NCBI GenBank assembly: GCA_002189035.1
Contig: CM007989.1
Span: forward strand, 7,545,501-7,609,500
Length of the DNA stretch: 64,000 bases
From: Utricularia gibba
Taxonomy: Eukaryota > Streptophyta > Magnoliopsida > Lamiales > Lentibulariaceae
Direction of reading: 5' to 3'
Part shown: piece after piece, positions 24,134-37,379 of the stretch
Numbering within the stretch: the stretch's first letter is position 1
How the letters are laid out: each line of letters opens with the position of its first letter
Translations under genes and position numbers: made by a program
The notes under the pieces: model-generated
The model's database searches: none
What the model saw: only the letters and a program-made list of their open reading frames with translations
What the model was told of the DNA's origin: nothing

Positions 24134-25699
24134 ACAAAAAACTTAGACTAAAGCACACCCAACTTCACTAACGACCCTCAGCCCTACAATGAAGTAAACG
24201 CAAACACACCTACGCGCCGATATCCGATCTCTTAACATAAGCAGTATAAATGCCGATTAGCAAGAAAACCCAGAACCTAGATTTAGAAGAATTACCCGAC
24301 ACCCCGTCAGCACCCAGTCAGCAGGGATTCTTCGGACAAAAAACCTGCGTCTTCATCAGTACACTTCCTCCCAGAAACACCCAGTACTGCAAAATCTGAA
24401 AAAACGATGGAACCGTGGCTATTCTGGCCCTAAGCACAACACAAGCAAGGACCCCCCGCTCCGATAGCCGGAGACTCAAAAATTGGGGATGAAAATTTCG
24501 GTGGGATTTCAACTTCAGTTCAAATGACATTTCACCGAATCTCTCATTCCTATCCATTTTATTTCGCCATTTTGTCCATAGTACGGACGATGGGCCGCGA
24601 AGCCTAAGACGTAGCCCAATTAGTTGATCAATTAACGGGCCGGGCCCAACTCCATTCTTTTGATTCAAACGGAGTCACTGTCTCCACTGAGTCTACTGCG
24701 ATGTGTTTGATTATGGTGTTTGATTATAAGAACAAAACAATCTCATATTGGAATTTGAAAATGAAATAATTAAATATATAAGATATTTTCAAGTTTAATT
24801 TTTTATAATGTATAGCTAAATTTCATGTGTTCGTCCTATACATCAAATTATTAATTTCAAATCATTATCTGAAATCCTTTCATATAGTATACTCTGCTTG
24901 TTGAGGGAAGTTTTGCCCACTTACGCACGCAGAAAATATCACATAATCATGTTGAGGTGATCACCGGAGCCAGCAGGAGGAGACATCTGAAGGTTTCAGA
25001 CCTTCTGCAGTATGAAGAAAATGAACTGTATAGTGAAGGTTTGCCCCACTTTGTAGAAACGCCTGTTGCTAGAGTCGTTGGATGCGTATGCAGGAGATAT
25101 GAATAAGGTGTCGGCACTGTCATGACTTGCGTTGTGAACTTGTTGTTCTGCTTCAGATAAGTTCTGAACTCTAGTTTTGGGAGTTCTAGCTCTGCTCCAG
25201 TTGTTTTTATTGATGAAAAACTTCTTCAAATGATACAAAATGGGCCTGCAGGAGAATTCGAAGCTCTGGATGACAAGGAAGAGTGGGATGAAGATGCATG
25301 GGAAATAGAAGCAGAAAGAAAACACAGGAAAAGGGGAGAAAAAGCTTCCCTGCCGCCACTTTCATTCCATGGCTTGTTGCCGCTTCTTGAATGCAGGCGG
25401 GCTTGGTTGAAATAAGAAGATCTTGCTAGAAACTACTGCACTATATTTAGAATCGATAAATAGTAAACAGAAATGTGGACCATGGAAATCCCCATCTTCT
25501 GTTGTCCAGACAATTTTCAGGTATCTGGGCAGATCCTTCCACCCAGGCTTGGTTAATCGCTTCCAGCTTCCAGGGTCGCACTCCAACCTTTCAGGTACCC
25601 TTTCTGATTCTTGTTCCCATATTGTTAATCTTCTTGTTGCTGTCATAAGTTCATCTACGCAAGTCGCCGGAACTTCACCGGGGGGGATTTTATTATTTA
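24134..25699. other. divergent spacer between the WD40-like and thioredoxin genes
   Basis: Holds the WD40-like gene's leader, probably with an intron, and the site II cluster, then a mixed-composition stretch of about 1 kb before the thioredoxin. Open frames here show no family resemblance. Part of 25430-25699 may be the thioredoxin leader. Confidence 0.5.
24591..24650 (-). promoter_or_regulatory. site II-like (TGGGCC/GGCCCA) cluster
   Basis: tgggcc at 24591-24596, gcccaat near 24613 and gggcccaac at about 24642-24650 lie about 460 bases upstream of the WD40-like start codon. They resemble TCP-bound site II elements of proliferation-associated genes. Motif evidence only. Confidence 0.35.
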
Positions 25700-26416
25700 A
25701 TGGGTCGCTGCTGTAGTCCTTTCGCGGGAGGTTTCTCGTTGATGGGACAGTGCTGGCTCAAGGGATTTAAGGTAATAAACACAGCCTGAAAGCCAGGTTT
25801 GCGATTGGTTGTTTATCTATCTTATCTATCCATACATGTTTGTGTAAAAAGTCATGCAGACGAACAAGCAGCGATGAAGCAAACGGAGAGCTCGCCGGCG
25901 GAAGAGTGCACCTGGTAAAGACGATGGAGAAGTGGGAGAAACATACATCCGAAGCTAAAAAGGATGGCAAGATCGTAATGCCTTTCAATTCATTTGCTTT
26001 CTCTTACGTGCACTCGCGTTGGTTACCTTTCCTCTAACCGGGTGGATTTGGCTCCATCCATCCCACCATTTTGAAGGTGGTCGTGAACTTCAGCGCATCA
26101 TGGTGCAACCCTTGCCGGCAGATAGCATCCGCTTACCGGGACTTGGCGGAGAAATACCCAAAGGCGGTTTTCCTCACGATCGACGTAGATGAGCTTGCTG
26201 TAAGCGAGCTGGTGTTTTAGATATCGCAAACAAGGGTCACCAACGCGAGTTTGCGTGCAGGAATTCAGTACCAAATGGGACATCAAAGCGACGCCAACCT
26301 TCTTTTTCATGGTAGAGGGACGACAACCGGACAGACTGGTGGGAGCCAACAAAGCAGATTTGCAACGGAAAGTCGCCCTGGTCATCGAATCCTCTGCAAA
26401 TTCCAAAACTCCCTGA
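25700..26416 (+). CDS. thioredoxin h9-like, predicted N-acylated
   Basis: Four exons, 25700-25771, 25852-25974, 26077-26199 and 26261-26416, all phase 0, give 157 residues. The start MGRCCS has Gly2 with Cys4/Cys5, matching the myristoylation/palmitoylation signature of plant Trx h9 proteins (MG.C). This is why I chose the separate first exon, as the second exon has no upstream in-frame ATG. Then come [11 protein letters not shown], the active-site strand [13 protein letters not shown] (Trp and Cys at about residues 74-78), [19 protein letters not shown], the cis-Pro loop KATPTFFF and KLVGANK-like [12 protein letters not shown]. It should act as a membrane-associated disulfide reductase with possible cell-to-cell movement. 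The active site is WCNPC instead of WCGPC. The exact end of exon 1 is less certain than the rest. Confidence 0.8.
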
Positions 26417-26792
26417 TCTGATCGTCAATATTCTTGTCAAACAAGACCTGTTTAGGAATGCACTGCATCGCCATGGCACCCTCTGGGAAGAAACAAATGA
26501 GCATTACTGTAGGTTTTCTGAGTAGGGCTGCCCAGTCGACTGGGCATACCTCAATAAAAAGTACAGTAGAGAGGCGCTGTTGGGCTTACAGAACAGGGAA
26601 GATGACGTTCTGTATTTTTATTAAGAGAATAATAAGTCGTTCAGAATATTATATTATTGCTCCAGATCCGTTACGCTTCTTGGAGTTCAGAGTAGCGTTC
26701 TCCAGCACAGTCGTCGCTTCATTTTCCTATTCCAGCGAACCGCCCCTTGCGCTAGAACCAGCGGATCGGCTTTCTGTCTCCTCTCAGCGAAG
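26417..26792. other. spacer with SCYL1 leader
   Basis: Short spacer between two co-oriented genes, presumably holding the thioredoxin 3' UTR and the SCYL1/CTEXP promoter and leader. Nothing else seen. Confidence 0.5.
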
Positions 26793-29700
26793 ATGCTGAA
26801 GTTCCTGAAAGGAGTGGTTGCCGGATCGGGTGCGGCCCTCAAGGATCTTCCTTACAACATTGGGGAGCCGTACTCGACGGCGTGGGGCTCATGGGTGCAC
26901 CATCGTGGAACCTCCAAGGTTCTTTGTTATCCCTTGTGCTGATTCTTTGTTTGTATTTGGAGTCGATTGGTTTTTCTTCTGGATTGTCATTCCAACATCG
27001 GTATCAGTCACGCTTATGGCGAAGTGGATTGCGCCTGTGATTTGATTAGCGCACTGATTTGATCAAATATACGTATTTTGATATTTTCGACTTGATCCTG
27101 CGTTTTGGAAGACGTTGGATTCTTATTTTCTCTGACTCCGTATGGGGATGTCTCGTAACCACTTTTCTGATAAATCGCAGTTCCCTGGAGTGTACCCTTT
27201 ATTTAGTATAATTCTACGAGTTCAAGTAGGGTGTAATGGAGTGTCATCATGCTGTGGATATGTCAATTTTTTACGCTGTCTGACTATGAACGCATGAACC
27301 CTGCCAAAGAAGGGGCATTCGATTTCATTAAGAACTGCATTATACTTATTCGAATTTGACTTGACTTCACTATAAATCTCTATTTTTCACTTTTTTGGAA
27401 GCTTGGGCTGGCAAGTCCATTACTGAATGTGTTTTTTTTTTCCCAATTTACTGTTATGAGATAGGATGTAGTCACAAGCAGCTTCAATTTCTCCTTTTTT
27501 ATTATCTGCTTCACTAAACAGGAGGATGGCTCGCCTGTCTCAATATTCTCTCTCTCGGGGAGCAGTACAAATGATGGACACATAGTTGCTGGTCGTAATG
27601 GTGTCAAGCGCCTTCGAACGGTTTGTTCTTTATCACCAGCATTATATTATTTTCTTAGTGGCGGATTAACTGTTCAACTAACGGTTTCATGATTATAAAT
27701 GTGAATGTTGAGAATAATGCAAACTCTTGAGCATTGGGTCTGTGTTAAGTTATTTCATTGGTCTAATTACTCATTTAGTTTGCTCCCATCTTGTGTTTCT
27801 TTCAGGTTAGACATCCGAACATTTTGTCATTTCTTCATAGCACTGAGCTAGAAACCACCGATGGCTCCAGTACCAAGGTTACAATCTACATTGTGACCGA
27901 GCCTGTAATGCCACTTTCTGAAAAGATTACGGAATTGCATTTAGAAGGCAAGCAAAGGTGTAAATGCAGTCAAAATATTTGCGTTGAAGTGTGTTCTACG
28001 ATTTGGTGGAAGATTGAACAAGTCATTTGTTTGACATAATTATTCATGCTGTTCTTGTTAGGGACGAATACTATGCCTGGGGACTGCATCAGATAGCTAA
28101 AGCCACGAGCTTCTTGAATAATGATTGCAAATTGGTACGCTGCAGTGTTTTCTTTAATCATTCCTCTCATAGAAGTATGTCTTTATTAAGAAAGTTACTC
28201 CTCATTTTGGTTTGTGCAGGTTCATGGAAATGTCTGTATTGCTAGTGTTGTTGTTACTCAGACTTTGGACTGGAAACTCCATGCGTTTGATGTCTTATCT
28301 GAGTTTGATGGGGATAATGAATCTTCTAATGCACCGATCCTGGTATGCTTTTTGTTTTTACCTTTTTCATACCATTAAGTCAGTAAAGTACTTTTTGCTG
28401 TTAGTTGGCATTTTCAGGAATGTTTAAGGATACTGTTGGGGTGTTGCTGGAATTTTATTTGTTCTTTTATACCAACTTATCATTATATTTGAGAAATGCT
28501 TTTTCAAAACATGTAACGAATGCTGTTTGTAGCAAAGAATAGTTAAGGTTTATGGTTATGCGCATAAAAACTCTGTATTACGTAAAACATGTTGAGCTTA
28601 ATTTTAGAGATCATGTTGCCTTCTGTGATTATTGCTGTTGAACTGGCATAATATGAAATCCTATAGTATGTTATATTTCCATTACGTACCTAATGTTGTA
28701 TGTGAATTTTACCATATGCTTGAGCCAGAATTCAAATAGCTTTACTATGAGCATTTTTGAAATATTCTTTTTAAGCAGAAATATGAATGGCTTATTGGAT
28801 CTCAATACAAATCAATGGAGCTTGCTAAATCTGACTGGTCAACCATCAGAAAATCTCCACCTTGGGCCATAGATTCGTGGGGCCTGGGTATGTATGTATT
28901 TGGATGTTGTTAAGCCTGCTTTTGCTCTTCTGAGACATTTGGGTATCTGTTATGTTTTGGTCATGTATAGGTCTATCCCCATTTTGGTCTGGTTTCACGT
29001 TTATTGTATTTTCCTTCGTCTGTATAAGAGTTTTTATATGTATCTCTTTTGACCAATTCGGTTATTTTGAAAGATCATTTCATTTATGAGTACTAACACC
29101 TCTTTTTTCTGAAAATCTTAGGCTGCCTAATTTATGAACTATTTTCTGGCGTCAAATTGAGTAGGACTGAGGACCTGCGAAATACATCTAGCATACCAAA
29201 GGTGAAATTTTTTCCCACCTGTCCTGTAGTCTTCCTGGGTGTTGTCCAATTTTTTATGTGAATTTGCATCTAGAAGCACAGCGCCTAGTCTTTTCTTTTA
29301 GTTTTTGTTCTCATATTTCTTTGGATGTCGCAATTTCTCAGAGATGTCTATTTTTCATGTTTCCCAGTCTCTTCTTCAAGATTATCAGCGTCTCTTGAGT
29401 TCTATGCCATCTCGCAGGTTAAATTCATCAAAACTTCTTGATAATAGTGGTGAGTGACACATTTGAAGAAGCTAAACTCTAGCTGTAGGACTTCCTAGAT
29501 TCATTTATTTTGCTCACATGAGGATATGCAGCCTTTCTTATTATTTTGATGCTTTAGGGTTGCCTAAGAATTTCGTTTTTTATTTTATTTTCTTAAATAT
29601 GAATTGCTTTACAGAGAGGCAAGCTTTTGGAAGCCAAAACGTTTTGCTTTTGAAAGTCCTTAAACGCAATGAAAATTTCTTAATGGCATATCTGCAGAAT

Positions 29701-32700
29701 ATTTTCAAAATAAGTTGGTGGAGACGATACAATTTATGGAGATACTTAATTTGAAGGACAGCGTAGAAAAGGACACTTTTTTCCGTAAGCTTCCGAATCT
29801 TGCTGAGCAGCTTCCCCGCCAGATTGTTTTGAAGAAGGTGTGCTTTAGCTTCCATTATTTTGTAGATTAATATGAGGTGGCTTATTACAAGTTTGGGTTT
29901 TTCCAGCTGCTTCCAGTGTTAGCTTCCGCCTTGGAATTTGGTTCAGCAACTGCCCCAGCTTTGACAGCATTCTTGAAAATGGCATCTTGGCTTTCAGCAG
30001 AAGAATATGGTGCAAAGGTTGGTTTTTGTTACATGTATCTGATACTTTCTGTCATTGCGTTTTTCTAGAAAAGAAACAGGTACATGTGTTTCTATCAATA
30101 CATTGTGCGTAAGTTATGTTTCTTCCGTTCCAGGCATTGCCGACAATTGTTAAGCTTTTTGCGTCTGTTGATCGGGCAATAAGGATTGGTCTTCTTCAGC
30201 ACATTGATCAGTATGGCGAGTCATTATCTGCTCAAATTGTTGATGAACAAGTATGGTTGGTTGGGTTTTTTTGTGTTTCCTTTTTGAGTGATGAACATGA
30301 TTTGAGTTCTGTGCACAGAATGTAGAAACAAAATGCTTATTACATCTTTTCATAGGTTTACCCACATGTTGCAAATGGGTTTTCTGATACATCTGCTTCC
30401 CTTCGAGAGCTGACTCTGAAATCTATGCTTGTTCTGGCTCCCAAGGTAATGGAAACTTTTAAAGGCCATATATGTTTCGAATTACTGGTGTTCAAATTCC
30501 TGAATTTTTCTCCCAATAGGTAAGTAGGAGTGTATGCATCCTCTTCCCACCAACAAATATTTTGCATTTACATTGAATTATTTTTATATTAATGGATTTT
30601 ATTTCCATTGATCTCATGTAACCTGATCCAGCATCCAACACGACAATTGTAATATTAATTGCCATGGTGGTCTGTCGAGGATTTAGGGTTGATTGATGTA
30701 TGCTGAAGTTTGGTGTTATAGCATGGGTAGATGAATGTTAAAGTGCATTGATTTGAAGGTGATTCTCATTTGACTTTTCTCGTTCATTTTTCCACAGCTT
30801 TCTCAACGCACAATATCAGGATCACTTCTGAAGTTTCTTTCAAAGCTACAGGTAGCAACGTGGATGTTACTTCAGATGCAGTGTGACAAGTGTTTCTTGT
30901 TCACTGAATGATGTTCCTGGGGAGCTGATTCTACAGATTTCAAACTTCTGCTTTGATATGATGCAGGTTGATGAAGAACCTGCTATTCGTACCAATACTA
31001 CCATACTTCTTGGAAATATTGCAAGTTGCCTTAATGATGGGGTCAGTGCCAATGATCATAAATGATTACAACGTAGACTTTTTTGAAGTTATCGCTTTGG
31101 AGTGATTCTATGAGCCTCTTATTATACTATAAAATTGGATGATATGCAGACAAGAAAAAGAGTTCTTATAAATGCATTTACAGTTCGAGCTTTGCGTGAC
31201 ACATTCGCTCCTGCCAGAGGTGCAGGTACTCAATTTAAGGCTAATCCTTGAACATGCTAGTTTGTGGATCTGTCTCCCTTTCAAATAAGCCTACCTGTGG
31301 CCCTCTATATCTGAACATAATACTTTTCAGGTATCATGGCATTGAATGCCACTAGTTCGTACTACGATGCCACTGAAATTGCTACTCGAATTTTGCCAAA
31401 TGTAGTGGTCCTGACCATTGATCCCGATAGGTAGCCCCCTGCCTGCTTGTTTATTATTTGGTGCACCTCTCTCTCACCAGGATCCGTGTTCCATTTTTCC
31501 ATTTTGCTGTGTTTCGCCCTTCAGCATCTTTGTACATGTTTTCTCTGGCTTCAGGGAATGGATATTCATTTTATTTCGAGGCTGTTTATTGTTCATGTAG
31601 TTTTTTGGCTATTTTCTAATATGTTCTTTGCAGTGACGTTCGAGCCAAAGCATTCCAAGCCGTTGAGCAGTTCTTGGAATTGCTGAAACAGTACGAAAAA
31701 AAGGTATGCACATATGAAATTATTGAGGCCTTTCTTCCTTTCACCCAGTTGGGAAAGTGTACATGCTGCGTATGCAGCTGAATTAAACCCAGCGCATGAG
31801 TCATGCAGTAGTTCATCTTTATTTGGCAATGGCATCATTCTTTTTTTTTTTCCCATTATAGACAGCTGAGGGAGATACTGGGATCACAGGCACTGGAGCT
31901 ATACCTGGAAATGCTGGTTTACTCGGGTATGCTAATTTTTGGGTATTATCTTATAAATACAATGGTCCTGGAGACTTATAAACAGAATTAAGTACTCGTA
32001 TATATTAGCTCGTTTCCTCTTTTGGGTACCACGTTTTGCAATGGTGTTTGTTTTTAATTGGACTCCCTTCAATGTAGTTGGGCAATGAGCTCTTTGACAC
32101 TGAAGGGAAAACATCCTGAACAAACTACTAGCCATAATCCGTCGAGCTCAACTTCAGCGCTTACTTTAAGCTCAAATACCGTTTCAGGTAAACATCTTTA
32201 CCGTCACTTGTCTTGCTCCTCACTTGTTTCACTCATTCTAGTTCGAGCAGTTCTTTTAAAAACATTATATTATCCTTCGAATTACTTTTTCATCCCTGCA
32301 AGAGCTAACAACGGTACTTTGGTTTCAGATGATTCAAATGTACCTTTGGTTCGTGCAGATTCTGGGGTTGATTTGGCTGATTCTGCTGATAGCCGCCGAC
32401 TGCCCTCCCCATCCTCAAATGATGGATGGGGGGATCTTGAAAATGGTACTCATGATGAGCTTGATGATGGGAAAGATGGGTGGGATGAGCTTGAGCCACT
32501 TGAGGAAGCAACACAACCTTCATTGCTTGCGAATATCCAAGCAGCTCAGCAACTGCCGATTTCTCTATCAAAACCAAATGGTACTTGCATGGACAATATG
32601 AATTTCTTTTTCCATTAGGCATCACATCGGCTAATTATGAGCAACTGGTATACCCCCCTAATTGTTTTCCTTCATGCAGTCTCAAATTCAAGAACGAAGA

Positions 32701-33023
32701 GCATAGTTAAACCAAATAAAGATGAAGACCATGACTCTTGGGGTGATACAGCAGGGGCTTCTAAGGTAGTATCCAAGCAGTCCATCTCAAAAATCAGCAA
32801 ACAGGACGAGGAAGATCCTTGGGGAGCCATCGCTGCACCAGTTCCAAAATCGTCCTCCAAGCCACAGAAAGTGAAAAGTAGTGAATTAGCGGATGATGAC
32901 CTCTGGGCCTCAATTGCTGCTCCACCACCTACAGTGGGGCCGAAGCCATCAGTGGCAGGGCGGGGTCGGGGTTCAAGAGCTGCTGCCCCTAAACTGGGTG
33001 CTCAAAGGATCAACAGGACCTGA
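26793..33023 (+). CDS. CTEXP: SCY1-like pseudokinase (SCYL1/CTEXP, tRNA-export factor homologue)
   Basis: Twenty-one exons (26793-26918, 27522-27620, 27806-27957, 28062-28134, 28220-28342, 28779-28887, 29122-29201, 29368-29449, 29698-29837, 29907-30017, 30134-30250, 30356-30445, 30798-30851, 30967-31041, 31150-31225, 31331-31430, 31634-31703, 31862-31926, 32078-32187, 32329-32580, 32680-33023) give 815 residues in phase. The N-terminus matches SCYL1 (LKFLKGVVAGSG.A.KDLPYNIGEP). The kinase-like domain at 1-300 has LVHGNVC in place of HRD and no DFG. A HEAT/ARM array spans about 320-570 (AIRTNTTILLGNIASCLNDG), followed by an acidic, Trp-rich tail (DDGWGDLE, DGWDELE, DSWGD) and an RGRGSR-containing end. 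The yeast homologue Cex1 links tRNA export to translation, and animal SCYL1 acts in COPI traffic. The role here is by homology. Intact. Confidence 0.93.
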
Positions 33024-34222
33024 AAAAACACTTCCCAATTCATTTGGAGGAAAGCAAAGTGAAACAGCCGCAGGGTTTTTTTGTAAATGCTTCTGCCAAA
33101 TTTATTTTCAGGTAACTGCATTATTTCCATCGCCGTGTGTTGTATTTAGTTCACGCTCTACAATTCATCGGTATGAAGATTTTATTCTTTCCTTCATACA
33201 TCCAATAAAGAAGGGTGCATTACTCTGAATCGCGTACTGCTTTTCATTAACTTCTTATTCACTTGCTCTTTCCTGGATATTTCTTGGAGCAGAGCACTGC
33301 CGCTATTCTCAAAAGCCATGCCAGAATCCCAGAACCTAAGACTCGGTAGTTTAGGTCACAAATTGAGCAGTCACCCTGAACCTGCCATGGTACTGCTTTG
33401 GTAGCCGATGTATTAGCAGCTACACATAGCCAACCGCTGATCCGTTCCTATTATATTTCTAGGTGATTGAGGATTAGTTTGTAGGAGGGTGCAAGCATTT
33501 TCGATATGGTGTTACACCCACAATAACCAGTTAGCAGTGTCCATTTTCAGTTCACTCGTGTGGAGAAGACAGAGGTTCTCCCTGCCGTTGACTGTTTTCA
33601 GGATTCTAGAATTCGGTACAGTTGGCAGGAGGGGAGAAGATCTTGAGGAAAACCAAAGAGAATGGTGAGAGCTGAGTCCCTACAGGATGCAGGATCCACA
33701 GAAGCTCTTTTCCGTGATGGCTATCAAAATCATCAGGATATTTGCTAGATTGCTTCACCCCTAGGATTGTTAAAATCACTTTCAATGTATTCTTTTCTTG
33801 TGTTTTCCTTTTTTCTGGTAGGATAAAACTGTTTTCTATTATTCGAGATCCACCAGCTGAGTCTACCTTTCAGAGATGGTGTCTCATAGTTCATGCTTGA
33901 TGCTATTAGATCATCCTAAGCAGGATGCATGATGGCTCGAGAGACTTAGCAGTGGGTTGCATGAATGTGGCAAAGAGATGCAATAGCGATGATGAAATTG
34001 TAATAAGGAAGCACAGCACCGTCAAGCAAATCACACTGAGGTGGTTGAATGGAATGAAAAGCTGAGATTTCACATGACATATAGCTGGTCGGTGAGTAGA
34101 TGCTGACAATTCAACGAGGAGGGTAGATGGGTAGCAACTGGTAGCAGAAGAAACTGGAAAACATGGAACAAAGAGGGTAATGGTAATGATGCGAATGCCG
34201 CTGCTTCTTGCTTTTTTCCTTG
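33024..34222. other. spacer between convergent SCYL1 and peroxidase genes
   Basis: 3' flanks of two convergent genes plus non-coding sequence of normal composition. Short frames lack family resemblance. No RNA gene recognised. Confidence 0.6.
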
Positions 34223-35429
<1,207 letters not shown>

Positions 35430-36324
35430 TGTTGAAAAACACACACAGGTTTTTCTTGGCGAGGCACAATAAAGGTGATGAGGTACCAGAGAATATATAG
35501 ACAGGGGATCAGTGAGGGAAGGTCCTCTTTCTCCCAGTGAAGCCGACCATTACCAGCTCCTCTGTGTGAATGGGCTACCCATTTCCAAATAGTTGTTAAG
35601 TTTTTTGGTGAAGAGCCGAAGACAATGGAGACCAGATCGCCAAAAGAGAAGTAATTTTCAAGCAAAATGTAATAGCTCTGCTACCAGAATAGGTGATTGA
35701 CCTTGTCAACCATCTGCTTCCCCCACCCAACATCTGACTCCGCGTCAAAAGGAAGCCCAAAAGTCCAACTTTCGAGTTAACACCACTAGGAAAGATAGGT
35801 TAAGTTTCATATTCTCATCATCAGGGGAAGTTAACAATGTATCTAAGCTATTTTTTACATGAGTTTTAACTTCTAAGTTTGTGTTCAACATTGCTCAAGA
35901 GTCTGCATGGTTTTCAGACCGATGGTTAAACAAGTTTCCGTCCAAGGCCACAATTGCAATGTCGTCTCTTTTATCTCAAGTATTTTAAGAAACCCATGCA
36001 GAGGCTGTTGTAGGAGCCAAAGGAATGATCAACTTGACGAACGGACAAGAGCTCTGACAAACCAAGAAGAACCAATAGTCTGCACTTTCAATTGAATTGT
36101 ACAAAGATTATGAGAGATTGATACTCTTTTTTTTTGTAATAATATTGTTGGTTGCTCGTCTGATTCTGCCGTTTTCCATGAGCAGATCCACACTGATATT
36201 AATGATTCAGACGGGGGAGGATGACCCTCCGATCCATGCGCATAGAGATTTCTTGGTAGGTGTATATCAATAATCATTCTGCTGTGGTTTTGATTTGATT
36301 TGGTGGAACCTACTGCTGGAGGCA
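35430..36324. other. peroxidase promoter region and spacer
   Basis: Presumed promoter and leader of the minus-strand peroxidase, then sequence without recognisable genes. Earlier, more degraded parts of the BTB pseudogene could extend into the right end, but I cannot show it. Confidence 0.5.
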
Positions 36325-36733
36325 GTATCTTTCAAGGGCATTCTGAAGTGCACAGCTCCGCCTAACGAGAGAAGCCAGCTGCCAGAATCGGGAAGCTAGA
36401 GCTTCCTTAAGAGAAACCAGAAAAACAAGTTTACTCGTTATCCATGGCGGCAGACAAGTACAAGATCCCATTTATCCAGAAGTTCTGCGAGCAGCAAATG
36501 GTGGGATCTTCGTGTTCCTCCACCGCCCTGGATGTGCTGGAAGTGTCAGACACTTGCCCCAACCAGACCCTCAAGGTGACAGCTTTGCGTTCCTTAAGGG
36601 ATATTTAGGATCCTGGAAGAAGCTATGTTCTCTCCCAGATTTGATACATAGGATCGTGCTCAGAAATCCTCATCTCCCCCTCCAGATCACCAGGGCTTCT
36701 GTCATGGACATAAGAAGCAGGAGTGCCCTCTAG
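36325..36733 (+). pseudogene. BTB/POZ-BACK domain protein fragment (decayed)
   Basis: Pieces of a plant BTB/POZ protein in changing frames. FKGILKCTAPPNERSQLPES resembles the NMLDSDECK...LPEL region, EKQVYSLSMAADKYKIPF runs into IQKFCEQQM and ALDVLEVSDTC.NQTLK (end of BTB and start of BACK), and after a +1 shift VLRNPHLPLQITRASVMD resembles the C-terminal NPHLSVQITRA block. In-frame stops occur before EKPEKQ and after LRSLRDI, and the first half of the BTB domain is missing or unrecognisable. Intact relatives are substrate adaptors for CUL3 ubiquitin ligases. An ATG at 36444 opens a short frame, but this cannot give a working BTB fold. Confidence 0.65.
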
Positions 36734-37344
36734 GCTCACATGACTTTCCTCTGATGCTGTTAAATGCAACAACACGCACTTGTCCACCTTTCATGCACTG
36801 GACCGAACTTCATCTTCACCAAGGTAGATAGCATGGCAACTGGCGAGAGGGATTCCTACTGTGCATGATGTATTTTCAGGGTCGACTTTTTTCTTTAGTG
36901 GGTTATCTAAACAAACCAGTGTGTTTGAGGAGCAGAACCCACACCTTCATCCCTTTTCTGTATTTTGTCCCTTAACCGTTTATGCTCTTTGCTTTCTGGA
37001 AAATTAATAAACGCAAGCGCAACATTTCAAAGCTTTGTACAGTCGACACATCACAAAAAAAAAAAAGGAAAAAGCTTGTTTTAGAACCCTTGTAATAAAG
37101 GGGTGATAGATGTAAAAAGACAGAAAAGAAACACAATCGAAATTGTGAATAAAATATATAACATACAACAGACGGGTACCCACAACTTCTTGTGGCAAAA
37201 GCTCGTAAAAGGAAAAGCTAGCGGGTGTTTGAGGATTGATAAATGGTTTCGCTCCAGTTTTCGATGGCATTGGAAACCAGAAGGGCATACACGCACACCA
37301 GTTACAGAGTTGTCGGTTGAGGGTGGCAAAGATGGGTGGCGTTT
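36734..37344. other. spacer; 3' flank of the bHLH/ACT-like gene
   Basis: No gene seen. The right part is the 3' UTR or flank of the minus-strand gene that follows and carries a partial copy of its last coding exon (37244-37273). Confidence 0.5.
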
Positions 37345-37379
37345 CTAAGTGGTTTCGCTCCAGTTTTTGATGGCATTGG
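37244..37379. repeat. 30-bp direct repeat (copy of the terminal coding segment in its own 3' flank)
   Basis: 37244-37273 and 37350-37379 match over 30 bases with one difference, c/t. The right copy is the end of the bHLH/ACT-like coding sequence (minus strand NAIKNWSETT); the left copy lies downstream of its stop and would read NAIENWSETI. Confidence 0.85.
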
